From assembly GCA_008704415.1 (NCBI GenBank), contig VXIS01000199.1, positions 1-64,000 on the forward strand: a stretch of DNA of 64,000 nucleotides. Direction: 5' to 3'. The translations under genes were made by a program, and so were the position numbers. The notes under the pieces are model-generated. The model saw nothing but the letters and a program-made list of their open reading frames with translations. It was not told the DNA's origin and did not search any database. Of the stretch, positions 11,329-23,551 are shown piece by piece (within the stretch, counting starts at the first letter, position 1; every line of letters starts with the position of its first letter). Origin of the DNA: Sphaerosporella brunnea. Taxonomy: Eukaryota > Ascomycota > Pezizomycetes > Pezizales > Pyronemataceae.

Positions 11329-14300
11329 TTAGCATTCAAACAAAGATTGAAGAGATTCATCGTCGTCACCACCCATTCCGACAAGACCAGGTGCATGGGC
11401 TGCTAGCGTTCCCTTTCTCTTATCGACTTTCGTCATCTTTCCTTCTCTTCCTTCTTTTTTGCCGTCTTTCTTGTGGGGAGCAGCACCCTTGACCCTAGTC
11501 CTCTCGTTGTTTGGGCGATGACGCGGTTTTTGGCCATCATACCAATTGACATCGCTCATGGAGAGCTTTCTGCTCCGTGGCTGGTTGCGAGAGGATTTGT
11601 TGTTATCCACCTTGATGTGATAGCCGTTGAGAGTGGCATGTTTGTCAAGCGCTATGGTCCAAAGTTAGCACGAAACGATAGATGCCGTAGAGGATGTGAC
11701 ATACCATCGAGCTCAGAGGTTTCGTCCAGCATATCATAACTCATGACGAGTTCTTTGATCTTTTGCTTTTCTTCTCGCTCCTTCTCCCGCTTATCCTTCA
11801 TGGCAAGCGCAAAGCCACTATCACTGGGCAATGCAACCATCTTGGTCTGTTGCCTATTACCCCTCTTGGTCAATAGACTGAACATCATAGTTCCCGTGTT
11901 CTCCTGTTCGAGGTCTCCAGATTCGCTTTCCATGGTGTTCTCTCTCGAAAGTGCACTAGTGGCCTTACGGATGGGCAGCGGGACATCAAAGACTGGTTTT
12001 CTGTCGAATTTCCGACTCTCGAGAGATTCGGACATCATCTTGGCAAACTCACGATCGAAATCTGCTTCGTACTCAGGATCCAACTGCTGCTCTCTGGTCA
12101 CGACGATATCCTCATCATCTTCGTCCGATGATGGAAGCGATGGATCAGTGTGCGGTCCAGTAGCAACAGTTCCCTCCTCGCCCTCTTCGGCCTCCTCGCC
12201 GTCAGAAACGGCGCCTTCAGCCTCGACTTCTTCGTCTCGCAAGTCCATGTCTTCGCCATCACCTTCATCAGATTCTGACTCGTCTTCGGCTTCCTCTTCT
12301 TCCTGAGCAGCAGCCGTTTCATGATCAATTTCGGTTTGTTTGTACGTTTTCGCCACGGCTTCTTCAAATGCCTTCCCTGCTTCATCCAGCGTACCATGCA
12401 TCTTCCATGTGGGTCGAAGCGCAGCAAGGGTATCCTGAAGGAGGAAATCGATGTCCATAGGTGCAGATTCCTTGGTATGGTAATAATATTGAAGGAAGGC
12501 GAGGAAGAAATCCAACATTTTCTTGGCACTACCACGGTCAAAGCAAGCCCCGCAGACATCGAGGAGTGAGCATGCGAGCCTAATCCTAAAGAAATCGTCC
12601 GGAGGGTCCAAGAGGCAAATGATTCCTGGCTTTGGCATACCACCTTCGTGTCCGAATGTGATGATACGGTACAGAGCATCGAAAATAACGGGAGAGTCCA
12701 CCATTTTGTAATTGTATAGTTCTCCGAGATATTTGACCTGCGCAATACGACGCTGGTTATGTTTGAAGTTATTTTCCTCCAATCCGACGGAGATTTGCTC
12801 CAAGATCTCATCAATAACTCCATATGCGAAGTCTTGATGGTAACGGCTCAAAGCCCCAACGATGATGGCAAGGATGTGGATGTTGTTGTATCGGACCTTC
12901 CAAATCTTCGTAAACACCTTCTTCAACATGTTGACTATCGTCGGATCCTCCCAATGAAGTTTTCGCAGTTGCTTCAATATCTTGACATAGTTACGTTTTG
13001 TCAAGTCAAGATATATCAGCTTGCGCACAAAAAGCTCCATGATAGAACGTTCTTTCTGAGTTATCGCTGGTCTCTCAGGAGGGTTCACGTAATAGAAGGC
13101 GTTTTCGATCGTGATGCGTTCCTGATGTCCCAGATGGTGTACGCCATCTTTCTTCTTTTTCAGCGTCTCCAGGAACCCAGCCATCCGAGGTCCTGTGTCG
13201 GGGGTGCGAAGAAGGTAGCGGCCACAAGTTTCCAGGATATGGCAAATAATTTCGATGTTGGTACGATGGAAATCCTCCAGCGCCACTTTCAGGCAGTGAA
13301 AGATGACATGTTCGGGGACCACGCCAAACTTCGTCAATTCAGATAGGTAACGAGCATTTCGGGCCCGTGATTCAGACAGGTCCTTTTCTTTGCGTCGTTG
13401 CAGAGATCGAAATTCTTTGTCAAGGTGTTCAACCAGAGCCTTGCCGATATCGGGAAGATATTTATTGAGCGTCGCAGCAAGACGAGAATATGTGGGAAGT
13501 AAATCTTGCCGATTGCGAGGAACATCTTGTAAGACTCGAATGAGGCGATTTCGAGAAGCTTTTGAGTTGAGAAAGCAGAAGTCTATTGCTGCTTGATCAA
13601 TCATGTCTCTGTTGTTGAGATCTGGCAGTCGGAGTAGTAACGCGTCTACCTGTGCCCCGATAGTTTTGTTGACGATAACCATGCTTGCGGCCTCTTCAGC
13701 AGTTTTCTTTTCGGTATCTGGCTCGATATTCGCCGTATCTTGATGTTCTTCTAGGGTGTTGTCTTTATCCTCATCTTCGGTATGCTTGATTTCATCTTCG
13801 GCCTTGGTCTCCCCATCTTTCTTTTTTTTCTTTCCATCCTCAAGCAGGATCGCAGGAACTCTTCCCTTAAGATCGATCAACTCCTCGTAAAACCGCCTCT
13901 GATCTTCATCTTCCCAGATCCCACTCCTGCCCTCTTCACCTTTCGCTGCAAACATGCTACCCCCTTCTCGAATAATGGTGTCCTTCGCACCATCGTCGTT
14001 GCGATCGTCAGGAAGATCTGGCATATCTACGCCTAGGATATCCGCAACAGTCTGCGCATTGGTAATTAATTTCTCTTGAATCTTGATGGCTTTTTCGTAG
14101 TTGGACTGGCGATCCTCGAAGATCTCCCCGGACTTGATGTAGGCGTCCGCATTGCGAGCTGATTGTTGCTGCAGGCGCTCGTGATCACGAACGATATGGC
14201 TCTTGACGGAGTCCAAATAGCGGGTCAGAATATTACGAAAACGCTGCTGGAGCTCTGGCGGCACAAGTGGCGGGTCGCTTGAATCGACGTCGCTCCTCTC

Positions 14301-15217
14301 TAGAGCACCCTCTTCCTTCGGCTTTCCATCGGTGTCTGGAATCGCAGCGTTGGTAGCCCCGTCTTCTTCGACAGTCTTCCGTGAGGAGCTCCGCGCCTTG
14401 ACGCCCAAGAGATCGTATGCAAACTGTTTGACAAAAAGAACAACCAGTGGTAAGTTGATGTGTTCTCTATCTCTGCCAAGCAATTCTTTCAACACTTCGA
14501 GTGGAAAGGGTTCTGCCTCGCTCGCGTCTTTTTTGGTAGGAGTGGGAGCGCTTGTTTTCGGATTCGCGGCCTTCAGAGATGCATCCTCTGCATCTTGCAC
14601 GGATCTTACAACGCCAACAAGCCACAGCTCGATACCGATTCTTAGCAGAGCCCTCTGTCTGGCCAGCCGCTCTTTTTCTTCTCGCTCCCTCTGTTCCGGG
14701 GAAAGTCCCTTCAACACGTCGGCCCGCGGACTTGTAAGCCCTTTCGCAAGAGCAAATGTGAGCTTCGGTGTAAATTCCCTCTGAAAGCGCTGGTGCAAAG
14801 CCGAAATAACTTCGATGACCGCGCCAATATCAGCGATCTTCGACTTGGGTAGCCCTTCGGCAACGGCAGAAATGGCTTCTGGCAGGTATTTCTCCAGAGA
14901 GGTAGTTTGGATGTCCTTCAAAAGCGCGGATTGAGACTCGGATGTGAGAGAAGTACGCAGTCGCTTGATAAGCGCCGTGTTTTTCTTGAGCGACGAGTCG
15001 AGGGAGCCGGAGTTTTTAAAAACCTCTGGAAAAATGATATTAGCTAGCTACTCCGACGGGATTCCAAAAAGGTTACGGAATCGATACCTTTGCCTCCCCA
15101 GGCAGCTTGATTGAGAGCTTGGAGTTCCCCTGTAAGCAGTCAGTCAGAATGTTCTGTCTACATAGGCGCGCCAGTGGCAAACCTACGCTTGCGGGCGCGA
15201 GAAATTTGTGAAGTCAT
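11329..15217 (-). CDS. UPF2: Nonsense-mediated mRNA decay factor Upf2/Nmd2
   Basis: Bridges Upf1 and Upf3 in the cytoplasmic surveillance complex that triggers decay of mRNAs with premature stop codons. Four exons: 15217-15187, 15129-15088, 15025-11705, 11651-11329, giving 1238 residues. The N-terminus (MTSQISRARKRELQALNQAA, then FKNSGSLDSSLKKNTALIKR) fits the family and fixes the two short 5' exons. MIF4G-type helical repeats fill most of the protein; the third is the clearest (YNNIHILAIIVGALSRYHQD, FKHNQRRIAQVKYLGELYNY, ICLLDPPDDFFRIRLACSLL). A strongly acidic stretch (EEEEAEDESESDEGDGED) follows, as in other Upf2 proteins, ahead of the C-terminal Upf1-binding part. The start lies 417 bp from the divergent CCA1 gene, so the two share a promoter region. 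Confidence 0.95.
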
Positions 15218-15634
15218 TCTTGGATGGAAATCCCAACCGTGATGGGCAGAGTTGTGTATTTGTTGATTTGGGTTAGCAGCGCTTTTCAAACGCTGCCGAT
15301 GTCGATTACGCCGTTCTTAAGTTCGGGTTCAACGTCCATATCACGGGAAAGAATTGTCGCGTGGCGTTGTAGTGAAGCTGGACGCGAGCAAGAGGACAGG
15401 GTTGGGGATCGGAAGTAAGGCCTGGTTCGGATTCTATGGGAGGTTGAAAGTTACTGTACTGGTGGGGCTGGTGGGGGGTGGGATGTGCGTGACGGAGGGA
15501 GGTGAGGCTTGGAAATTGTGGGGGTGAAGTAAACCACAGCTAGCCTGTGGGTTAGGGTTCGGATGGCGTTTATTCAGTAGCGTGACTCACTGCAAATTCA
15601 ATCCAGCTTCAAATGGTCCTTCCACGGCAATGTA

Positions 15635-17580
15635 ATGAGGAAGGTAACCTCTCTGCTGCGATTTCGACGTTCTATCCTGTCGACCACCTCATTCGCTCGC
15701 ATGCACTCGCAACGACCAGCCCTTGAACACCCCGACCAACCTCCTTCCAAACGTTGTTGTCTCCACACCACCACCCCGCCATCGTCGTCCACAATGCCTT
15801 CGTCTCTGGCGCTGCCAACGCCACCAACAACAACAGACCAGCGCCCAGTGATATCGTTGACACCGGAAGAAGAAGCCGTTCGCAAATTGCTTGTGGATGT
15901 CGCCTCCAAGATCGATGCTGGAGCACCAGAAGATGGGGAGCCGCTGACTCTACGCTTTACCGGTGGTTGGGTCAGAGACAAGCTTCTCGGGGAGCAGAGT
16001 CATGACATAGACGTCGGAATCAACAAGATGACTGGCTTCGCCTTCGCCACTCGATTGAGCCAGTTCCTTATGGAAAAGCAGGACGACTACAACATACCAG
16101 CTCGTAGCATCCACAAAATTGAGAGCAACCCTGAAAAGTCCAAGCACCTGGAAACGGCCACAACCAAGATTCTGGGCCTGGACATTGATTTCGTGAACTT
16201 GAGAAGTGAAACGTACACCGATGATAGTCGAATTCCGCAGATGGTGTGTATGCCACGCTGGTTGCTCTACACACGGGATCAAGTAGTGACTGATGTTGCC
16301 TGGGACAGGAGTTTGGCACGCCCGTACAGGATGCTCTCAGGCGTGATGCCTGCGTGAACGCCCTGTTTTACAACATCCACACCCAAGAGGTTGAGGACTT
16401 CACGGGGAGGGGCCTTGAGGACATGAAAACCCATCTCATCAGGACTCCACTTCCTCCCTTTGAGACATTCAATGATGACCCGTTACGTGTCCTGCGGTTG
16501 ATTCGATTCTCAAGTAGGCTTGGCTTCACGATAGTTGATGAGGCCAAAGAAGCCATGCAGCACCCCGAGATCAAGGTAATTTCAATTCTTTAGGCTGAGT
16601 CACCGGTGCTAACAAGTCGAAGAAAGCTTTGCGCACGAAAATTTCGCGTGAGAGGGTAGGGATAGAAATTGAGAAGATGCTTCAAGGTATGCTGGCTGGT
16701 GATGAGGACGCATAATAGTGTGGCTTACGCTTCGCAGGCCGATATCCGTACGCGGCGCTTTCTCAGATCTACTCCCTCACACTTTTTGACGCTGTCTTCA
16801 CACCACCGATCGATAACATTCCCGCATTGCCTACAGCAAACATGTCGAGCGCCATTGCTATCGTGCAGCATATAATCTCAACATCCGACAGCAATAGATA
16901 TGCAAACCTCAGGACGCTCGCCGATGGCAAAGCAGAGCAGTACGTCGCTTGGCTGTTGGCCTCACTAAGCCCGTGGAAAGGACACATCTTCCCGGGTGCC
17001 GACACGAGGAAGAATATCCCCGCAGCAGCCACAGCAGCGCGCGAGGGCCTGAAAATGATGACCAAAATTTACAATACAATCATTAGCTCTTATCGAAACT
17101 TCAGCAGGATTCAGGATACGGTTCAAAGGGATACTACCGAACAAATGACCAGAAGCAAAGCCGGAATGTTCGTCCGGAAGCTTGGGGCGGATTGGAAGAG
17201 CCAGTATCTCTGTGCATTGGTATTAGAAGCGACACCTTTGTGGGGTGAAGGGGAATCTACTCCCACGCCTGAAGCGGAAAAAGTGCTCGATAAGTATAGT
17301 GCATTGCTGGCACGAATCAATGATCAAGGGTTAGAAGAGGCCCATGCATTCAAACCGATTCTGAACGTAAGTCTATTAATGCCAATCTTAGGGTTATTCA
17401 TGCGCTAACAATGATTAGGGTAAAGAGTTGATGATTACATTAGAACAGCAGATCTCTGGCCCTTGGATTATGGTCGCTTTGGACCTCTTGATGGAATGGC
17501 AGCTGGGCAATCCCAACGAAGGAAGGGAACGGGCAGAAGAATGGGTCAGGGAAAACAAGGAGAAGCTTTTGAGCTCATGA
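15635..17580 (+). CDS. CCA1: tRNA nucleotidyltransferase (CCA-adding enzyme)
   Basis: Adds or repairs the 3'-CCA of tRNAs using CTP and ATP. Five exons: 15635-16243, 16309-16575, 16623-16686, 16738-17366, 17419-17580, 576 residues. Class II CCA-enzyme motifs are present: LRFTGGWVRDKLLG with DIDVGINKM (catalytic carboxylates), MEFGTPVQDALRRDACVNAL spanning the first splice junction, and DDPLRVLRLIRFSSRLGF. The first residues (MRKVTSLLRFRRSILSTTSF) are rich in R, S and hydrophobics and lack acids, which fits a mitochondrial presequence. In-frame ATGs at 15701 and 15794 come before the catalytic domain and could give cytosolic or nuclear forms, as known for yeast CCA1. The exon 3 acceptor could also be 6 nt upstream. 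Confidence 0.95.
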
Positions 17581-18206
17581 AACTAACATTTCAATTTTAT
17601 ATTGCGGCATGTTGTTTGCAATAGCTGCGTCTACACATGCTGAGCTTGGTGCAGAAGATAGATCATCAATATTAGTAAGCGTAAAAAAAATTACACCATG
17701 GCCATTCACCGGTGCCAGTCTAGCTCTAGAGTACGCACGGCCCACTGACTCGTGGAGTCGACTATCCGGCAAGGCTGGTGGGATCTTTCATTTGTGGGTA
17801 GTCACGGCGGCAACGGCGGCAATACATCCCAGCGCATATCTACTTTCGGACACGCAATTTACCCGGCACTGGACAGGGATTTCGCGCGAGCGCCCTTGAT
17901 TGCCCGCCGGAGCGTCACGAAAAAAAATCACATCTTACTCAATTGTAGTCAAAAAAAAAAAAAAAGAGCGGATCGGGATTCGCGATCCAAGCGGAGCTAT
18001 GAGGTATATAGGGTTGTTGTTCTCTGTTCTCACATCTCGAAGTGTACTGTGAACGGATGCAGAATAAAGCAGCCCCTGTATCTCAGATACATCTTTTTCA
18101 TCTCTTTCTGTTGCGGTCCAATCATCGCTACTCACTCATCGGTTTTGGGTTTAACCTAGGCGGGAGCTTGCCTCAAGAGAAACAGCAATCACAACAACCT
18201 CACCCG
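17581..18206. other. Intergenic region between CCA1 and the dynactin p24 gene
   Basis: No gene recognised. It holds a poly-A tract near 17951-17965 and the 5' flank of the dynactin gene. Confidence 0.5.
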
Positions 18207-18907
18207 ATGGACACCGACGCCATCGAGACCACCTCCGCAAACATCGATGGTCTAGGCACTCGTCTGCAACGGCTGGAATTTGTACTGGCTGGCACCTGCG
18301 AGGACCCATCAACTGAGCTCAGCAACGTCGCCGGCACCGGAGGTGAAGCCTCCATCCGACCACGCATCGCCACCCTCCAGCGCGATCTGGCGAGACTCCA
18401 GCAAAAGTCACGTACCGTGGCCGAGATCCTCAGCATCCGTACCTCCCCCCCCCCTGGGCTCTCTCCAACCCTCGTTTTCTCGTGACTGAAGCGCGGATTC
18501 AACCACCCGCAGATGCGCAATTCCCCGACGTTTTCGGTACCACAACGGCCCGTGTATCAGCATCGACGCTGTTAACGGAAGAAAAAGCGACCACGGTCCT
18601 CATGAGCGCCCCGGAATACCAGGCGGCAGCATCGCAGCTTGTCGCCATCAACGACGCTCCGATACCCGATCCCGCGCTTTCTGCCTCGCTGGTGGAGCTG
18701 ATGCCACGATTGCAGCGCGCGCAAGCCGTCCAGGACGAGTACATGCGGAAGATTGCCGAGCTGCGCTTGCGCACCGCAAAAGTCCTTGAACATTGGTTCT
18801 TGGTTGGCGTGGAGGGTGTAAATGAGTGCTTTGCCGAGTGGGACGAGAGAACCTTCGAGATGGACAAAGTGCTTTCGCAAAGAATAGCTGCGACCAACGA
18901 TTTCTAA
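18207..18907 (+). CDS. Dynactin subunit p24/DCTN3-like (RO-10 type), frame interrupted at a poly-C tract
   Basis: Small coiled-coil shoulder subunit of dynactin, the dynein cofactor for nuclear distribution and organelle transport; Neurospora RO-10 is the fungal reference. The first part (MDTDAIETTSANIDGLGTRL, LQRLEFVLAG) and the second part (EEKATTVLMSAPEYQAAASQ, LMPRLQRAQAVQDEYMRKIA, CFAEWDERTF) are in different frames. The break is at a run of ten C (18445-18454). Two repairs are possible. One is a homopolymer length error: one extra C would rejoin the frames. The other is an intron at 18439-18491 (GTACCT...GAAG), which also rejoins them (215 residues) but lacks a good branch site. The assignment rests on overall resemblance and is moderately sure. 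Confidence 0.7.
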
Positions 18908-19634
18908 TGGTTTGGTCTAGGGTGGCTTCGTGTACCTGTATCGATCGTTCAGGATCCGTGGGTTTTCACTGCGTGAGCCGGATTCTATTGACTTGGTACT
19001 TGGGCATACTCGTAATCGTAATAATTTATCTTAACACCGGCCTTTCCAAATGCCGCGTCTGGCACAGCGTTTGGGAACATGGCGAACTTGATTATTCAGA
19101 GTCTCATTTGTCAGTCGTTTTACGAGTGATAACACATGAACCAGCTGTTACCTTTCAGGCCCTCTGATGATGCGACCGAGTACTCCACTCACACGGCGAT
19201 GTTGCATAAAGAGATATCATCCACAATCCGCGCCGTCATAGTCGAACACGTGGACATGGTTGTGGGGACATCGACACCAGTTTGTCTACTCTTGCCAGAA
19301 GCGATGTGCGTTGGAACCCGAAAGTTACAGAATATCACAAAACAAAACAGCCGTTCTTATGCGTGTCCCACTCTGAGAAAGTGGGAAAAAATAATTACAT
19401 GCCAAACTACTTACTAGCCATCCCCCACAGTGTTAAAAGCGCCGAATACACCTACATCACACTAATTGTGAGGATTATCGGCCAATGGACCACTGCGGAG
19501 GATAGAACAGATACTGGTAATGTTTTCCAGTCAAATTCAGCTATCCCCGGACATTGATTGTGTTTTGATGTTCAACTTTCAAACTTGGTGTCACGTTGTT
19601 ACGTTGTCGAACGTGTGCTTGTTAACCCCCGAGA
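18908..19634. other. Intergenic region
   Basis: No recognisable gene. Short open frames here show no domain. Confidence 0.5.
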
Positions 19635-20153
19635 ATGACCACCTCGACTGTGCTCTCCTCAGCAATGCCAAATTCCACCGACATTTCCAAGTCTCTCGAA
19701 AACCTCCACATCTCCCCTAAAACCACGCCGAAGAAGCCAACCATGCGGAAGAAGGCAGAACCAGTCGATTCCTGGGAAAACGAGTCGCTGTCCTCTTCAG
19801 AAAGTGAAGCAGAAACAGAAGCACAAGAACCTCTCGGAACGAACTCCCCGCCCCCCACATCGGCGGCTTCCATTCGCGGTCATCATGACGGGTTTTCTGC
19901 TACGCTTGACAGCACGACCTCGCGAGCTCCGTTTGGGGTTGAGCACGACGCGCGCCCTACAACTACAGATGCTGTGGCACGAAGGATGATCTCGGCGGCG
20001 CTGGGGGTGCGCACCAAGAGTACGAAAGAGCAGAGAGAGTTCGATGCTGCAGTGCGGGAGAAGGAGAAAAAGCGGAGAGAGGAGGAACGAGCAAGGAGGC
20101 GGGAGGAGGAAAAGAAGGTGGAAGAGGCGAAAAGGAGCGTGTGGGAGGACTAG
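19635..20153 (+). CDS. Small acidic/basic protein of unknown function
   Basis: Single exon of 172 residues. Not recognised as a named family. The N-terminal third is Ser/Thr/Pro-rich with SLENLHISPKTTPKKPT and the acidic motif EPVDSWENESLSSSESEAE. Around residue 115 is VARRMISAALGVRTKSTKEQ, then a strongly basic helix (REKEKKRREEERARRREEEK) to the end (SVWED). The codon pattern and the ordered middle motif suggest a real gene; my impression is that similar proteins occur as conserved hypotheticals in other ascomycetes. The basic tail could bind nucleic acid or form a coiled coil; that is a guess. Confidence 0.65.
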   Translation: MTTSTVLSSAMPNSTDISKSLENLHISPKTTPKKPTMRKKAEPVDSWENESLSSSESEAETEAQEPLGTNSPPPTSAASIRGHHDGFSATLDSTTSRAPFGVEHDARPTTTDAVARRMISAALGVRTKSTKEQREFDAAVREKEKKRREEERARRREEEKKVEEAKRSVWED

Positions 20154-20671
20154 ACATCTGTTTTTGCTTTCTCCGCCTCCTCTCTTTTGGTGTTCCTCTT
20201 TTGTTGGCGGCGCCGTAAGGGTCGACATCAATTGTATTCATTCTTTGCTTTATGAGGAGCATTTGGACCGTGGGGTGTTACGTTGCATTTTTTTTGGTGT
20301 TTTATGCTGATAATGATGTTCACATGCTGATACTGGCTCTGATCAAAGAGTCGGTGATTGTGGCACCCCCGCAAAGTGGCTTGTGCCTCCACTTATGTCA
20401 ACACCCGTGTGGCGACCACATGGTGTGCAGTCATTAGTACAGCGCCACTTAATGTCAAGTCATATGTGCTCGTACGTTGCAGTCAGGGCGTATGTGTGTG
20501 AAACACGGCGCAGTTGCTTTCATTCAGTGTCGTCGCTAAAGCTCCTCCACGGCTCCGCTCCAGAATGATAGAGCTGTGCAGTCGCTTCGCTCCAAAATCC
20601 GACGGTCGAAAATTTAGGGTTGAGCCTCCGGAAAACGCCACACCAACTGCCTTATAGGGATAGATAAGGAT

Positions 20672-20793
20672 ACCGCAGAGATTCGGTACGAAGGCAATGT
20701 GGCTAAGTGACTTTGCCATGAGGCTCAGTGACTTCTCCACAGAGCGCAGTGACTTTGCCGCATTGCCTTAGTACCGAATCTCTAAGGTAGATA
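20672..20793. repeat. Imperfect inverted repeat (hairpin)
   Basis: The left arm (about 20675-20710, core GAGATTCGGTACGAAGGC) matches the reverse complement of the right arm (about 20748-20790, core GAGATTCGGTACTAAGGC). About 40 bp pair at roughly 80% identity around a short loop. The loop region repeats a GTGACTT-TCC unit three times. It could be a small foldback element. Confidence 0.5.
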
Positions 20794-20812
20794 ACAAGCC
20801 ACTAGTCATGAT

Positions 20813-21101
20813 TGTATGGTGGCGGACACCAAAAAACAGCTCCAACATGTTGACCCCGGACATCGCGACCTCAATAAAGTGGAGAAAATGGCTCCATAGA
20901 TTTGTAGAGAAGCGGCTCGCCTAACAGTTTGCAACGTCAAAAATTGATTATACCGTGACAGAGATAGCACTTAATTTTGCGGAGCCAGCCCAAGTGAGCC
21001 CCTCGAGTGAGATTATATGTATATAAGCCAAGTGTATCACTCGAAGTCCCTGTATTAGGCTTAGTTGATCGACAAAATGAATGAACCCGTCCGCCACCAT
21101 A
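20813..21101. mobile_element. Candidate solo LTR or MITE with 13-bp terminal inverted repeat
   Basis: Begins TGTATGGTGGCGGAC and ends GTCCGCCACCATA; the 13-bp ends are perfect inverted repeats about 290 bp apart. Inside is a TATA-like TATATGTATATAAG (about 21013-21026). A TG start and an internal TATA box suit a solo LTR, but I find no clear target duplication, so a MITE is equally possible. It ends about 120 bp before the RVB1 start codon. Confidence 0.45.
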
Positions 21102-21224
21102 GTTAGTAAACACAGCGCGCTAGCTTAAGTTCATCGTCACGTCCCACTTCTATATACCCTCTCTCCTCATAACCGACGCCAGCTCTCTTTCCTTCTCAAT
21201 ACCCACAGAAACACGATCTCCGGA

Positions 21225-22727
<1,503 letters not shown>

Positions 22728-23551
22728 TTTTTAGCTGGGTATGGTGTAGAATTCGCGCATGGGAGTTGTCTGGCAACAATGGCAAAAAGCCCTGCCATGG
22801 CAGGCAGACAATTGCAGTTAAGCACATGGATGCAAACATGATTTTTTCCTTGGTGCGTGCTCAAACTCAGATCACTTCTCTGTAGTACTCCACTTGTCGG
22901 GGCGCATTGACTCGTAGTAAGTAGCCTCCCAGCCTAGCCGTGTAATGATCTTGTATGATGTGTATCCAACTATACCTATAGGAAGAGAAAACTCCATTTA
23001 TTGCTAGGTATCGTACCGATCAGTGATACCGTAACATTCTGTCAGACAATCCTGTAGCACATGCGGCAGCAATCGAGGTGAATGCTGTAATTTATTACAG
23101 AGTTTTCATAGTCACCAGAGCGCGTTTTTTGACTACTATACTTAAGCATCTATAATAGTATACAGTACAACATCTATGCAGGCACCCAGCCTGTGGCAGG
23201 CTCCAAAATCACGCTGTACAATTACGGGACGGCTGACACCCAGAGCAGAAGGAATAATGATATAGCAAAAACAAAAACAAACGTGATATGAAATGAAAAA
23301 ACCTGCTACTTGACAATGCGCCTTGACTCCATCCGTTCAGAAAAAGAGAAAAACAAGGACCGTCCGCCAGAAGGAGCAACGGTCCCAAACAAGTAGATAC
23401 AGGTATTTGAAACGCATGAAAGGATGCCGTTGGCTAACAACCGCTGGAAATGCCTGTCGAAACGTGACAAAATAAGATAAAAAGAAAAAAACAAAAGAAA
23501 AAACGAGGAAAGATACATAAGTATCCATAATGGAGGGACCGCAGACAAAAT
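22728..23551. other. Convergent 3' intergenic region
   Basis: Lies between the 3' ends of RVB1 and the sirtuin gene. AT-rich with A-rich tracts near 23265-23300 and 23475-23505. No gene recognised. Confidence 0.5.

Noticed and set aside
11743..12306. Serine-rich open frame on the plus strand
   Set aside because: It is the antisense of the acidic tract of UPF2.
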